A DNA stretch of 7,130 nt from Verrucomicrobiota bacterium (lineage in GTDB: Bacteria; Verrucomicrobiota; Verrucomicrobiia; Chthoniobacterales; JAFAMB01), in assembly GCA_019241095.1 (NCBI GenBank), contig JAFAXJ010000436.1, positions 1 to 7,130 on the forward strand. The letters run 5' to 3'. A program made the translations under genes and the position numbers. Below the pieces are notes generated by a model. That model was given only the letters and a program-made list of their open reading frames with translations, did no database searches and was not told the DNA's origin. Below are positions 1-6,534 of the stretch, in pieces (the stretch's first letter is position 1; each line of letters begins with the position of its first letter).

Positions 1-3
1 GCT

Positions 4-858
4 ATGGTCACAGCCGCCTATAACGCCTATCAAGCGAAGTCCACCAACGTTTCTCTTACTACGACATTTTCGAAAGCCGACGTAACACATCTTTTGAGCG
101 ATATTTTGACTGTCCAGGAAGAGACGTTTCATTTCACGACAGAACCCGGCGATACTCAGGAGAAGGCGGTGATTGCGGTTGATCGCACTACTCCAGAAGA
201 AACGCGAAAACGCGTTCCAACCTATCACGGGTTTGTGCAACCAGACACGTTCCTGAATCAACTAAGGAAAAAATCACAGTGGAAGGATCCGGGAGCGGAG
301 CCTAGGCACGGTGAGTACACTCACCGCTTACAATGGTTTGCTGTAACCCAGGCATTGTGGACAAGCGGCGATACTGCTTCGAAAGTTTTTGAATCGATCG
401 GTAATTATGTCAAAAAATTCACTAGAGGGCCCGGTAGCCACCTCTATCTCTGGGACGCGCTTTGCGACCGGACAAACGGTGTAGATGTCAGTTTTGATAA
501 TGTAGAATTCCTGACCTCTGACGGTCCAGGTCGCGGGAAAGACTTTCGGTCGCCTGAAAACCTCAATATTTTTTTGATAGAAAACGAAGGTTTTCAATCT
601 GAGCGCTGGCCGCTGCTGCAACTGTTTTTAAACGCTCGAAAAAAGAAAAGGGATATCCAATTTCAGGTCAGTTATAGATGGAATGAGGAGCAGAAGAAAA
701 AGACCACAGACTGGGACGATCCGATGTACTACTTTCAAGCTAACTATCTTAGCAAAAAGCTTTACGGCAAGACGTACGAGGAGGTCGAAAAAGATGACTC
801 GAAACTAAAAGTTATCCAAAAGCTAATATTTAACTCGGATCAAATTTGGAAGTTCTAA
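4..858 (+). CDS. Unrecognised 284-residue cytosolic protein, possibly 5'-partial
   Basis: An open frame of 284 codons ends with TAA at 856-858. The first ATG is at position 4, and the only codon before it in the window (GCT) is also open. The true start may therefore lie upstream, and no ribosome binding site can be checked. I do not recognise the family. The product is soluble-looking: there is no signal peptide or membrane segment, and the C-terminal third is rich in Lys, Glu and Asp. The most motif-like stretch is around residues 95-112, with a basic/acidic run followed by HGEYTHRLQW, which could be a catalytic or binding motif. A later segment is rich in aromatic residues (WDDPMYYFQANY, near 238-249). 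It is convergent with the formate dehydrogenase operon, so there is no reason to link it functionally. It looks AT-richer than the operon, which fits an accessory gene. I am confident that it is coding because of its length, but not of any function. Confidence 0.7.
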   Translation: MVTAAYNAYQAKSTNVSLTTTFSKADVTHLLSDILTVQEETFHFTTEPGDTQEKAVIAVDRTTPEETRKRVPTYHGFVQPDTFLNQLRKKSQWKDPGAEPRHGEYTHRLQWFAVTQALWTSGDTASKVFESIGNYVKKFTRGPGSHLYLWDALCDRTNGVDVSFDNVEFLTSDGPGRGKDFRSPENLNIFLIENEGFQSERWPLLQLFLNARKKKRDIQFQVSYRWNEEQKKKTTDWDDPMYYFQANYLSKKLYGKTYEEVEKDDSKLKVIQKLIFNSDQIWKF

Positions 859-1141
859 CCTCCGCTTTACCACTTCGAAATACGTGTACCGCGAAAACTG
901 ACTCCATCCGCTCGAAAACTTTACTCCGTTGTTGTGCTTGCAATCTATTTTGTGTTCTTTTCGCTCCTAAAACCGCCGGGCGACACTTCCAAAGCAGTCT
1001 TTTTTTGCAGAATCTTCCGCACACTATTTGAAAAGTCCCGCATTGTAGTCCAACGCAATCTTTACGAGCTACATCATAAGCTAATTCTTCTTTTAGGCTC
1101 GTTTTGACCCGAGTTGCAGGGGTTTTTGTAGAAGGTGGTGT
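859..1141. other. Convergent intergenic gap, no clear element
   Basis: This gap lies between the stop of the rightward gene and the stop of the leftward DUF1641 gene. Transcription from both sides must end here. T-rich runs are present (for example 999-1006 and 1123-1128), but I could not find a GC-rich hairpin directly before either that would make a convincing intrinsic terminator. Small open frames across it overlap the end of the upstream gene and show no protein-like character. Confidence 0.5.
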
Positions 1142-1624
1142 TTAGCCACGAGGTCGCGATCCGAGTTTCCTCGGAGTTAGGCATTTACCCAATGAATCCA
1201 AGACGCTCGTCAGTACAGTCAAGACGCGCAAGGTGTTGCGATTGAATAATCTGGCCAGAACTTTGAAAAACCCCACCGTCCTCGCTCTTTTTGCCTCCGC
1301 TATTCCTTTCGGTATCCCTCTCGCGAGGCCTTCGAGTAGTTCTGGTTCAATACCATTGAGGATTTTGAGGATCACTATTACATTGCGAATCCCACGAATC
1401 ACCTCGGGGGTATTCCCCGCGTCGATTAGAATTTGCAATACTTTTTCGCTGGAGCCGAGCGCTCCCTTTATCACCTCGAGCACTCCCTGATCATGCAGAC
1501 TCTGCAGGATTTCATAAGTGGCGAGCAGGGCCTCGGCGTGTTCCCGCGGGGCAGTTTCCAAGCGGCGAAAAAGGGTTTCCCGTGGATCGTAAGTAGGAAT
1601 TTTCAATAGGATCGGTTCAGCCAT
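1142..1624 (-). CDS. DUF1641 protein, ForE-like partner of formate dehydrogenase
   Basis: This 160-residue protein is predicted to be helical. Its central segment at about residues 68-103 carries the DUF1641 pattern, with TPEVIRGIRNVIVILKIL followed by a Gly-containing helix. DUF1641 proteins are encoded beside the YrhE/YjgC-type formate dehydrogenases of Bacillus (YrhD, YjgD). From memory, that pair has been described as the menaquinone-linked complex ForCE, in which the DUF1641 subunit is needed for activity. Here it is the last gene of the operon, starting 10 nt after the catalytic-subunit stop. I chose the ATG at 1624 because AAGGGG lies 5 nt upstream. The longer frame back to 1672 would overlap the upstream gene and lacks such a site. 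The C-terminal 25 residues are basic. There is no clear membrane anchor, so any membrane contact would be peripheral or through a partner. The family call is solid; the role as electron-transfer partner is inferred from context. Confidence 0.87.
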   Translation of the reverse strand: MAEPILLKIPTYDPRETLFRRLETAPREHAEALLATYEILQSLHDQGVLEVIKGALGSSEKVLQILIDAGNTPEVIRGIRNVIVILKILNGIEPELLEGLARGIPKGIAEAKRARTVGFFKVLARLFNRNTLRVLTVLTSVLDSLGKCLTPRKLGSRPRG

Positions 1625-1629
1625 GATTT

Positions 1630-1635
1630 CCCCTT
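1630..1635 (-). promoter_or_regulatory. Ribosome binding site of the DUF1641 gene, overlapping the upstream stop
   Basis: On the minus strand the sequence reads TGAAGGGGAAATCATG. The last A of the formate dehydrogenase stop codon TGA is the first base of the AAGGGG Shine-Dalgarno site. The spacer to the ATG is 5 nt. This decides the start at 1624 over the longer frame and suggests translational coupling of the two genes. Confidence 0.8.
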
Positions 1636-4589
1636 CAGCTAGGCTTGGCAGACCGCTGGACGGGCTTGCCACGCGGGGTTTGATAATCGGCTCGCTTCCA
1701 TTTGCGTTCTACCTCAACTCCAGGCAGGGGGGTCGGATGGCCAAAGCGTGAATTGATACGCGGCAGAGGATTTTCCCCAATTTCGGGCAGCACTATCATC
1801 CGCACTGAGGCTTCCTTGTAGGCGGGCGTATGGGTCTTTCGGTCGGTGTGACTGCTGGTAAGGACATTCACGGGACTCTCGACCGAGTTCATTGGCAGGT
1901 AGAGCTCTCTTCCGGTCACTCGATCAGTGACCAGGGCGCGTACGCGAACCTGCCCGTAGCGCGAAAAGAGCTGAACCCAAGTTCCGCTTTGGATGCCTCG
2001 TTCTGCCGCCAGTTCAGGCGAGACCTCAACAAAGACGCCCGGAACTTTCTCCCGGATTCCCTCGTTGCGGTAAGTCAGATTGCCGGTGTGAAAATGCTCG
2101 AGGAGCAGTCCGTTGTTCAAGTGCAGATCGAACTCCTCGTCGGGAAGGTCCGTTGGCGTGGATATCCCAACAGGGAAAAGCCTCGCCTTGCCATCCGGGA
2201 AGACGAACTTTTTTGTAAAAAGCAGCGGTTCGTCGACCCCGTCGGCAGCGACAGGCCACTGCAGGGATTTGTACCCTTCAAGTCGCTCGTAAGTGACTCC
2301 TGCGAATAACGGAGTTAGAGAAGCAATCTCGCTATATATCTCGGATGGATGTTGATATGTCCAATTCGCTCCTAAATGATTCGCGAGGTCCTGAATGATA
2401 CGCCAGTCGGGCCGACTTCCAGCCAGCGGTTCAAGCACTTCATAAAGTCGTTGAATGCGTCGTTCTGTACTTGTGAATGTGCCTTCTTTTTCCAGGCTCG
2501 GACTTGCCGGCAAAATCACGTCGGCGAACTTGCACGTCTCGCTGAAGAATATCTCCTGCACGACAAAAAACTCGAGTTTCGAAAGTGCATTCTGTACATG
2601 GTTCGCATTTGAATCGACCCAGCCGATCTCCTCGCCAAAGAGGTACATTGCCTTGAGCGTTCCTGCGTGCACCGCGTTAATCATTTCATGATTATCATAG
2701 CCTTTAGTAGAGGGTAGCTCGACTTTCCAGGAGGCTTCAAAACGGGCGCGCACTTCGGGATTATCTACCGGCTGGTAACCCGGCAGAAAATTCGGCATAG
2801 CCCCGTGATCGCTTGCCCCCTGGACGTTGTTGTGGCCGCGCAAGGGGTATGCGCCCGTCCCCGTCCGCATATAGTTTCCGGTCACAAGCAGCAGATTGGA
2901 AATGGCCGTAGAGGTATCAGAGCCCATGCTATGCTGCGTGACTCCCATAGCCCAAAGGACGCAGACGCCGCTGGCTTCCGCGATCATGTGGGCAATCTGT
3001 TTCAACGTCTCGATCGGAATGCCGCACACAGCCTGGGCGAACTCGAGGCTGAAAGGCTCCAGACTCTTGCAGTACTCCTCGAACCCATTTACCCACTTGT
3101 CCAAAAATTCCGTTTTGGTTAAGCCGTTATCCACAAGGTATCGGGTGACGGCGCAAATCCAAATAAGGTCTGTTCCAGGTTTCGGATGTACGAAAAGGTC
3201 GGCGCGTTCTGCCATCTCGTGCTTGCGCAGGTCAACGACGATTAATTTTTGGCCGCGCAACTTGTGGGCCTGCTTAACGCGGCTCGCTAGCACAGGGTGA
3301 CTCTCGCAGGTATTGTTGCCGATTACGATGACAAGTCCGGCGTTCTCAATATCTCGTATTGATCCGGAATCTCCACCATAGCCGACTGTTCGGAAAAGCC
3401 CTTCCGTTGCCGGCGCCTGACAGTAACGAGAGCAATTGTCCATGTTGTTCGTGCCGATGACCGCGCGCGCAAGCTTCTGCATCAGGTAGCTCTCCTCGTT
3501 CGTGCATTTTGAGGAGGAAATGAAGGCGAGCGCGTCCGGGCCGTTCTTGGATTTGATCTCGGTAAAGCGTCGCGCTACCAACGCGAGAGCTTCTTCCCAG
3601 CTTGCTTTACGAAATTGGCCATTTTCCCGAATCAGCGGCGAGGTCAGTCGGTCGGGACTGTTCACAAAATCCCAGCCAAACTTCCCTTTCACACAAGTGG
3701 AGATCCCGTTGGCCGGACCTTCGGATGGCACAACCTTCAATATATGCCGACCTTTGGTCCAAACGTCGAAACTGCAGCCGACACCGCAGTAGGTGCAGAC
3801 GGTTTTGGTTTTGCGCGTCCTTGATTCCCTCATCGCCGCTTCGGCCTCGGACACTTTCAGGATCGTGCCGTATCCAGAATCGGGCTCGATCGCTTTAATT
3901 ACATCAATCATGCCGTTTATCGCTCGCTTAGGCATACCGCTCAAAAAGCCTGCCTGACCGAGCATCGATTTTTCCATCAGAGCATTGCAAGGACAGACCG
4001 TGAGGCAATGTCCACAAGAGACGCAGCTCGACTCCCCTATCGATTTGCCGCCATCCCAGAGCACGCGCGGGTGAGGATCCTCCCAGTTGATCGAAAGCGT
4101 CTCGTTCACTTCCACGTTCTGACATGCCTCGACACAGCGGGCGCACAGAACGCACTGATCCGGATTGTATTGATAAAAAGGATTTGTGGAATCAATCTCG
4201 TACGGTTTTGGTTTGAACGGGATATTTTGATGTTCCACCTGCAGCATTTTCGTGGTGTTATGGATTGTACAGTTCCCGTTGTTGTTGTCGCAGACCGTGC
4301 AGTAAAGCACGTGGTTGCTGAGTATCCGATCGAATGCTTCACGCTGTGCGGAATCGGCGCGGGAGGATTTCGTCTCGACGCACATGCCTTCAGCAACAAC
4401 GACAGCGCAGGCTCTGAGCAACTCACCGTTCACCTCAACCATGCAGGTATCACACGTCTGGATGGCGCCGAGTTGTTGATGATAACAAACCCACGGCACT
4501 TTGGCGTCCAGGCGAAGAAGAAGATCAATAAGAAGCTCGTTCGGTTTTGTCTCAACGGCGTATCCATCCACTTTCAGTCTGATAACCAT
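1635..4589 (-). CDS. Formate dehydrogenase catalytic subunit (Mo-bisMGD, ForC/YrhE type)
   Basis: This 984-residue iron-sulfur molybdoenzyme oxidises formate to CO2. Domains in order: a plant-type [2Fe-2S] domain (residues 1-75; Cys35, 46, 49, 61); a NuoG-like His/Cys3 cluster (His93, Cys97, 100, 107); two ferredoxin [4Fe-4S] motifs (Cys146/149/152/156 and Cys189/192/195/199); the molybdopterin-proximal [4Fe-4S] motif (Cys265/268/272/299, then Lys301); the catalytic body; and a C-terminal dinucleotide-binding domain from about 865. The active-site block is NNMDNCSRYCQAPATEGL. Cys390 (TGT, so not selenocysteine) would bind molybdenum. Gln391 replaces the His found in E. coli FdhF, and Arg584 in LRGHNNVQGA matches the catalytic Arg. 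This signature matches Bacillus YrhE/YjgC, as does the downstream DUF1641 gene. No NADH-binding subunit lies nearby, which fits a quinone-linked rather than an NAD-linked enzyme, although that is an inference. No Tat signal is visible, so it should be cytoplasmic. The start is supported by a strong GAGGAGA site 7 nt upstream. Confidence 0.95.
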   Translation of the reverse strand: MVIRLKVDGYAVETKPNELLIDLLLRLDAKVPWVCYHQQLGAIQTCDTCMVEVNGELLRACAVVVAEGMCVETKSSRADSAQREAFDRILSNHVLYCTVCDNNNGNCTIHNTTKMLQVEHQNIPFKPKPYEIDSTNPFYQYNPDQCVLCARCVEACQNVEVNETLSINWEDPHPRVLWDGGKSIGESSCVSCGHCLTVCPCNALMEKSMLGQAGFLSGMPKRAINGMIDVIKAIEPDSGYGTILKVSEAEAAMRESRTRKTKTVCTYCGVGCSFDVWTKGRHILKVVPSEGPANGISTCVKGKFGWDFVNSPDRLTSPLIRENGQFRKASWEEALALVARRFTEIKSKNGPDALAFISSSKCTNEESYLMQKLARAVIGTNNMDNCSRYCQAPATEGLFRTVGYGGDSGSIRDIENAGLVIVIGNNTCESHPVLASRVKQAHKLRGQKLIVVDLRKHEMAERADLFVHPKPGTDLIWICAVTRYLVDNGLTKTEFLDKWVNGFEEYCKSLEPFSLEFAQAVCGIPIETLKQIAHMIAEASGVCVLWAMGVTQHSMGSDTSTAISNLLLVTGNYMRTGTGAYPLRGHNNVQGASDHGAMPNFLPGYQPVDNPEVRARFEASWKVELPSTKGYDNHEMINAVHAGTLKAMYLFGEEIGWVDSNANHVQNALSKLEFFVVQEIFFSETCKFADVILPASPSLEKEGTFTSTERRIQRLYEVLEPLAGSRPDWRIIQDLANHLGANWTYQHPSEIYSEIASLTPLFAGVTYERLEGYKSLQWPVAADGVDEPLLFTKKFVFPDGKARLFPVGISTPTDLPDEEFDLHLNNGLLLEHFHTGNLTYRNEGIREKVPGVFVEVSPELAAERGIQSGTWVQLFSRYGQVRVRALVTDRVTGRELYLPMNSVESPVNVLTSSHTDRKTHTPAYKEASVRMIVLPEIGENPLPRINSRFGHPTPLPGVEVERKWKRADYQTPRGKPVQRSAKPS

Positions 4590-4596
4590 AAATTAA

Positions 4597-4603
4597 TCTC
4601 CTC
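4597..4603 (-). promoter_or_regulatory. Ribosome binding site of the formate dehydrogenase gene, overlapping the small-ORF stop
   Basis: The minus strand reads TGAGGAGATTAATTTATG. The stop codon TGA of the upstream 63-codon frame (4604-4602) is embedded in the Shine-Dalgarno site GAGGAGA. The spacer to the ATG is 7 nt. The arrangement mirrors the next junction in the operon and suggests coupled translation. Confidence 0.85.
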
Positions 4604-4793
4604 AACTCTTATCCGCATTTCTCAGCAGCGGCTCGCTAGAAGCTACAATGTCTAGCTTCTCTGCACGGATCCGCTCCAAGCTTGCCTTGTCAAAGCCAGG
4701 TTTGCCTCGGCCGCTACGGCCAATTGAATCGGCTTTATCGCTGAGTCTGGCACCACTAGGAACGGTTAACTGGCCCATGAGGTTTGACGACAA
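4602..4793 (-). CDS. Small ORF (63 codons, TTG start) leading the formate dehydrogenase operon
   Basis: This short open frame lies directly upstream of the formate dehydrogenase gene with a 12-nt gap, and its TGA is embedded in that gene's Shine-Dalgarno site. The TTG at 4793 is preceded by AAGGTGAG at a 5-nt spacer, a good match to the 16S rRNA tail. An in-frame ATG at 4778 would give 58 residues but has no comparable site. The product is hydrophilic: a Gly/Ser/Arg-rich middle (SIGRSGRGKPGFDK) leads into a likely charged helix (ASLERIRAEKLDIVASSEPLL). It has no Cys and no membrane segment. I do not recognise the family. The signals around it, rather than its sequence, make me think it is translated. 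It could be a small accessory protein of the enzyme or a leader ORF that couples translation. Confidence 0.6.
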   Translation of the reverse strand: MSSNLMGQLTVPSGARLSDKADSIGRSGRGKPGFDKASLERIRAEKLDIVASSEPLLRNADKS

Positions 4794-4905
4794 TGATTCT
4801 CACCTTCGCTTGTAATTAGTTACCCGATACGCACGGAGGCTTCAACGGCCAATTTACTCGCTTAAACTCAGATGTGATTCTAATAGCTGACTCTGCACAG
4901 AACCC

Positions 4906-4926
4906 GGTCGCCTCGGGGATGCGACC
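4906..4926. repeat. Perfect 6-bp inverted repeat upstream of the formate dehydrogenase operon
   Basis: GGTCGC (4906-4911) and GCGACC (4921-4926) flank a 9-nt C/G-rich loop. It lies about 113 nt upstream of the small-ORF start, so it could fold in a long 5' leader of the operon or act as a protein site. No T-run follows it on either strand, so it is not an intrinsic terminator. Confidence 0.45.
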
Positions 4927-5025
4927 TTACCTGCAGCTGAGTAGTTTCGGATCGGGAAAGTTTAGTCGAGAACAGAAAGCAGCAACGCTTGTGATAAAAA
5001 ACCAGGTGCAGGTTTGTCGAGGTAT

Positions 5026-5134
5026 CGTTTGAGATAGCGTCCAGGCATTGTGGTTTACTAACTGCCGACGCAATGTTATGCCGTGTCTGGTCAGCAAGCC
5101 TGGACTTGTTGTAAGGCGAACGCTATCGAGAACG
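5026..5134. repeat. Long nested inverted repeat, possible structured RNA or repeat unit
   Basis: Paired arms in order are: CGTT (5026-5029) with AACG (5131-5134), a 3x3 internal loop, GATAGCG (5033-5039) with CGCTATC (5121-5127), then immediately TCCAGGC (5040-5046) with GCCTGGA (5098-5104). A 16-nt bulge is present on the right arm only. Within the loop, CATTG (5046-5050) can also meet CAATG (5071-5075) as an alternative pairing sharing one base. The 14-nt left arm is thus fully paired, which is unlikely by chance at this spacing. The function is unknown. Confidence 0.5.
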
Positions 5135-5201
5135 GAGCTCCTGGGTTTAATAGGAACTGAAAAGGAAATGCTTCTTATTTAGGACATGGGACGATATTAT
5201 A

Positions 5202-5213
5202 TCTCGCGCGAGA
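5202..5213. repeat. 12-bp perfect palindrome TCTCGCGCGAGA
   Basis: A perfect, gapless 12-bp palindrome lies in the noncoding region between the divergent units. Its size and symmetry suit a dimeric regulator, but a short CG-rich palindrome can also occur by chance. Confidence 0.35.
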
Positions 5214-5287
5214 GTTGGCTGATTCGATCATCTCAGGGGCATTCGTATACCATAACTTCGGTGTCCTATAACTCGTGGAATGTCGAT

Positions 5288-5304
5288 GTTAAAATAGTTT
5301 TAAC
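5288..5304. promoter_or_regulatory. Candidate operator: palindrome GTTAAAA-TAG-TTTTAAC
   Basis: Two perfect 7-bp arms are separated by 3 bp in an AT-rich patch of an otherwise mixed-composition region. It lies about 215-230 bp upstream of the decayed oxalate decarboxylase frame. It overlaps a TAAAAT that could serve as a -10 box for rightward transcription. Symmetry of this kind is typical of sites for small dimeric repressors. No regulator gene is present in the window to pair it with. Confidence 0.4.
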
Positions 5305-5518
5305 AATAAATCTGATGCAAAAGGATTATGGTGAAAGATCTCGCATCTAGATCTGCGAAAACTTCCACCGGACGCATGATGAGCCATCCTCCAATGTTGC
5401 TGGACGTAAACCGAACGTGGCCTTCGATGGATGCCTCCAGAGATCGTCACATGGCCGCCGGGTTTGGACGATTAGAAGATACCGTCACCGCCAATTCGTG
5501 TCTGTTTGGGTTTTGGAG

Positions 5519-6495
5519 ATGATGACCTTTAGCCGTAGGAGTGGCTGGAGCATCCAAAATGTCGGTGCTTGGCAGTTCAACTGGTATCCAACTTCCAGGT
5601 CAAACTAACCGTTAGCAACCTAACATCTCGCATCTAATCAAAAGCCTTAATTGTTAATACCCAAACCACTATGAAGAGCTAGACTCTGAGTCTTCAAATA
5701 CGAAGTGGAAAGAAATCACCCGGGTTAGGCCAGGAGGAATCACCCGTGGTGCATTAGCGGTTGACTTTCCTGCCTCGGTCGGCATAGCAGTTGTATCGAT
5801 GCGTTTGGCGCCCGGCGGCATGAGAGATCCTCATTGGCCGCAAATGCCGTGAATGGCCTGCGTGAGGGCGGGGGAGCGCTCGTACAACCATCGTCCACCT
5901 TCGACGGCGTGTATCCTATGCTGATAATTTAGGCCCGGGCAATGTTTGGTATTTACGAAAGCCTACGGTTGTTGAATCCAGGTTAGCGGTTCAACGCAAT
6001 TTCATTTCATCCTCATCTTCGATAATGGAGGGTTTAACAGCGGCCATTATGAAGCGATAGATTTTAGTGAATAGCTAGGTGACAATCCTCACCAGTTCTG
6101 GAAACCAATTTCAGCATTGTAGCGGGTTCGTCTCGCACCTGCTCGCAAAAGCTCTTTGTTGTCCTTAAAGATTCGAACCGGCCTCGAATCGTTTTGCCGA
6201 AGCTTAGCAGTGAGCAAACGCAACCTCGCATACGGGCTGCAATACTCATAACAATCGCGTTCAGCCGAGGGGCGATGGAGGCGCGGAGTTCCTGCTTCTT
6301 TGCTCATGTCTTCACCGCCATTGTGACGAGCAATATGGTGCTCGCTGGAAGGAAACCTTATGCAGGCTTCCTAGAAGAATTTCAGGGTACTTCGTCTTAA
6401 TGGCCAAAGGAATTGTGCTTTTGAGACACAAATGAACTTTGCGAATGACTTTTCTCATTGCTCCCCCATGTTAATGCAGAGAAAAGCTCGGCGCA
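5519..6495 (+). pseudogene. Decayed two-cupin oxalate decarboxylase gene
   Basis: Fragments of an oxalate decarboxylase (OxdC-type bicupin, oxalate to formate plus CO2) appear in order across all three rightward frames. A possible Tat-like start, MTFSRRS, is at 5522, continuing after a frame change as GVAGASKMSVLGS (5538-5576). The first cupin then reads GGITRGALAVDFPAS and SMRLAPGGMRDPHW, ending at about 5838. Next come traces of the metal-binding HWHxxxAEW motif, broken by indels. After another shift, TTIV and ADNLGPGNVWYL (5884-5952) match the usual DNFGPGDVWYFP. Back in the first frame is FHFILIFDNGGF (6000-6035), then an in-frame TAG. Weaker traces of the second cupin follow: AIVTSNMVLAG, FLEEFQG and MNFANDF up to about 6490. 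The second cupin core with its metal ligands seems deleted, since about 70 codons are missing. With several stops and shifts it cannot make an enzyme. It points toward fdhD, which starts about 40 nt downstream. The call for 5670-6035 is firm; both ends are approximate. Confidence 0.82.
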
Positions 6496-6534
6496 GGACA
6501 AAATCGGAAATTATAGCGTCGAAACTGCCGCGAT

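Larger units (their letters stand above)
4794..5518. other. Noncoding region between divergent transcription units, rich in inverted repeats
   Basis: No open frame here looks like a protein. The region must hold the promoter of the leftward formate dehydrogenase operon and probably the old promoter of the rightward oxalate decarboxylase/fdhD unit. I could not pick -35/-10 pairs with confidence. It carries four symmetric elements, listed separately: a hairpin at 4906-4926, a long nested hairpin at 5026-5134, and palindromes at 5202-5213 and 5288-5304. Confidence 0.6.

Noticed and set aside
348..360. A 13-nt exact match (CCAGGCATTGTGG) with 5041-5053
   Set aside because: One such pair is expected by chance at roughly this frequency in 7 kb, and the flanks do not match.
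846..1031. A 61-codon rightward open frame after the first gene
   Set aside because: It overlaps the end of a well-supported gene, has an odd Cys/Leu composition and lacks a ribosome binding site.
1625..1672. A 16-residue N-terminal extension of the DUF1641 protein
   Set aside because: It would overlap the formate dehydrogenase stop, while the ATG at 1624 has a well-placed AAGGGG site.
3420..3422. Possible selenocysteine at the formate dehydrogenase active site
   Set aside because: The codon is TGT (Cys390), not TGA, so no selenocysteine insertion is needed.
4008..4655. A 215-codon rightward open frame
   Set aside because: It lies antisense to the N-terminal iron-sulfur domains of the formate dehydrogenase gene, and its product has no family features.
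5026..5134. An integron attC site as an explanation for the long hairpin
   Set aside because: The size fits, but the ends lack the RYYYAAC and GTTRRRY core sites, and no cassette-like genes flank it.
5338..5349. The direct repeat ATCTCGCATCTA, also at 5625-5636
   Set aside because: A 12-nt pair is expected by chance in a window of this size; no mobile element lies between the copies.
5328..5522. A 64-codon rightward open frame with AAAGGA before the ATG
   Set aside because: The spacer is only 2 nt, the product looks like random translation, and nothing links it in frame to the oxalate decarboxylase remnant.
6064..6307. Two overlapping leftward open frames of 61 and 72 codons
   Set aside because: Both are antisense to the decayed oxalate decarboxylase and show no protein-family character.
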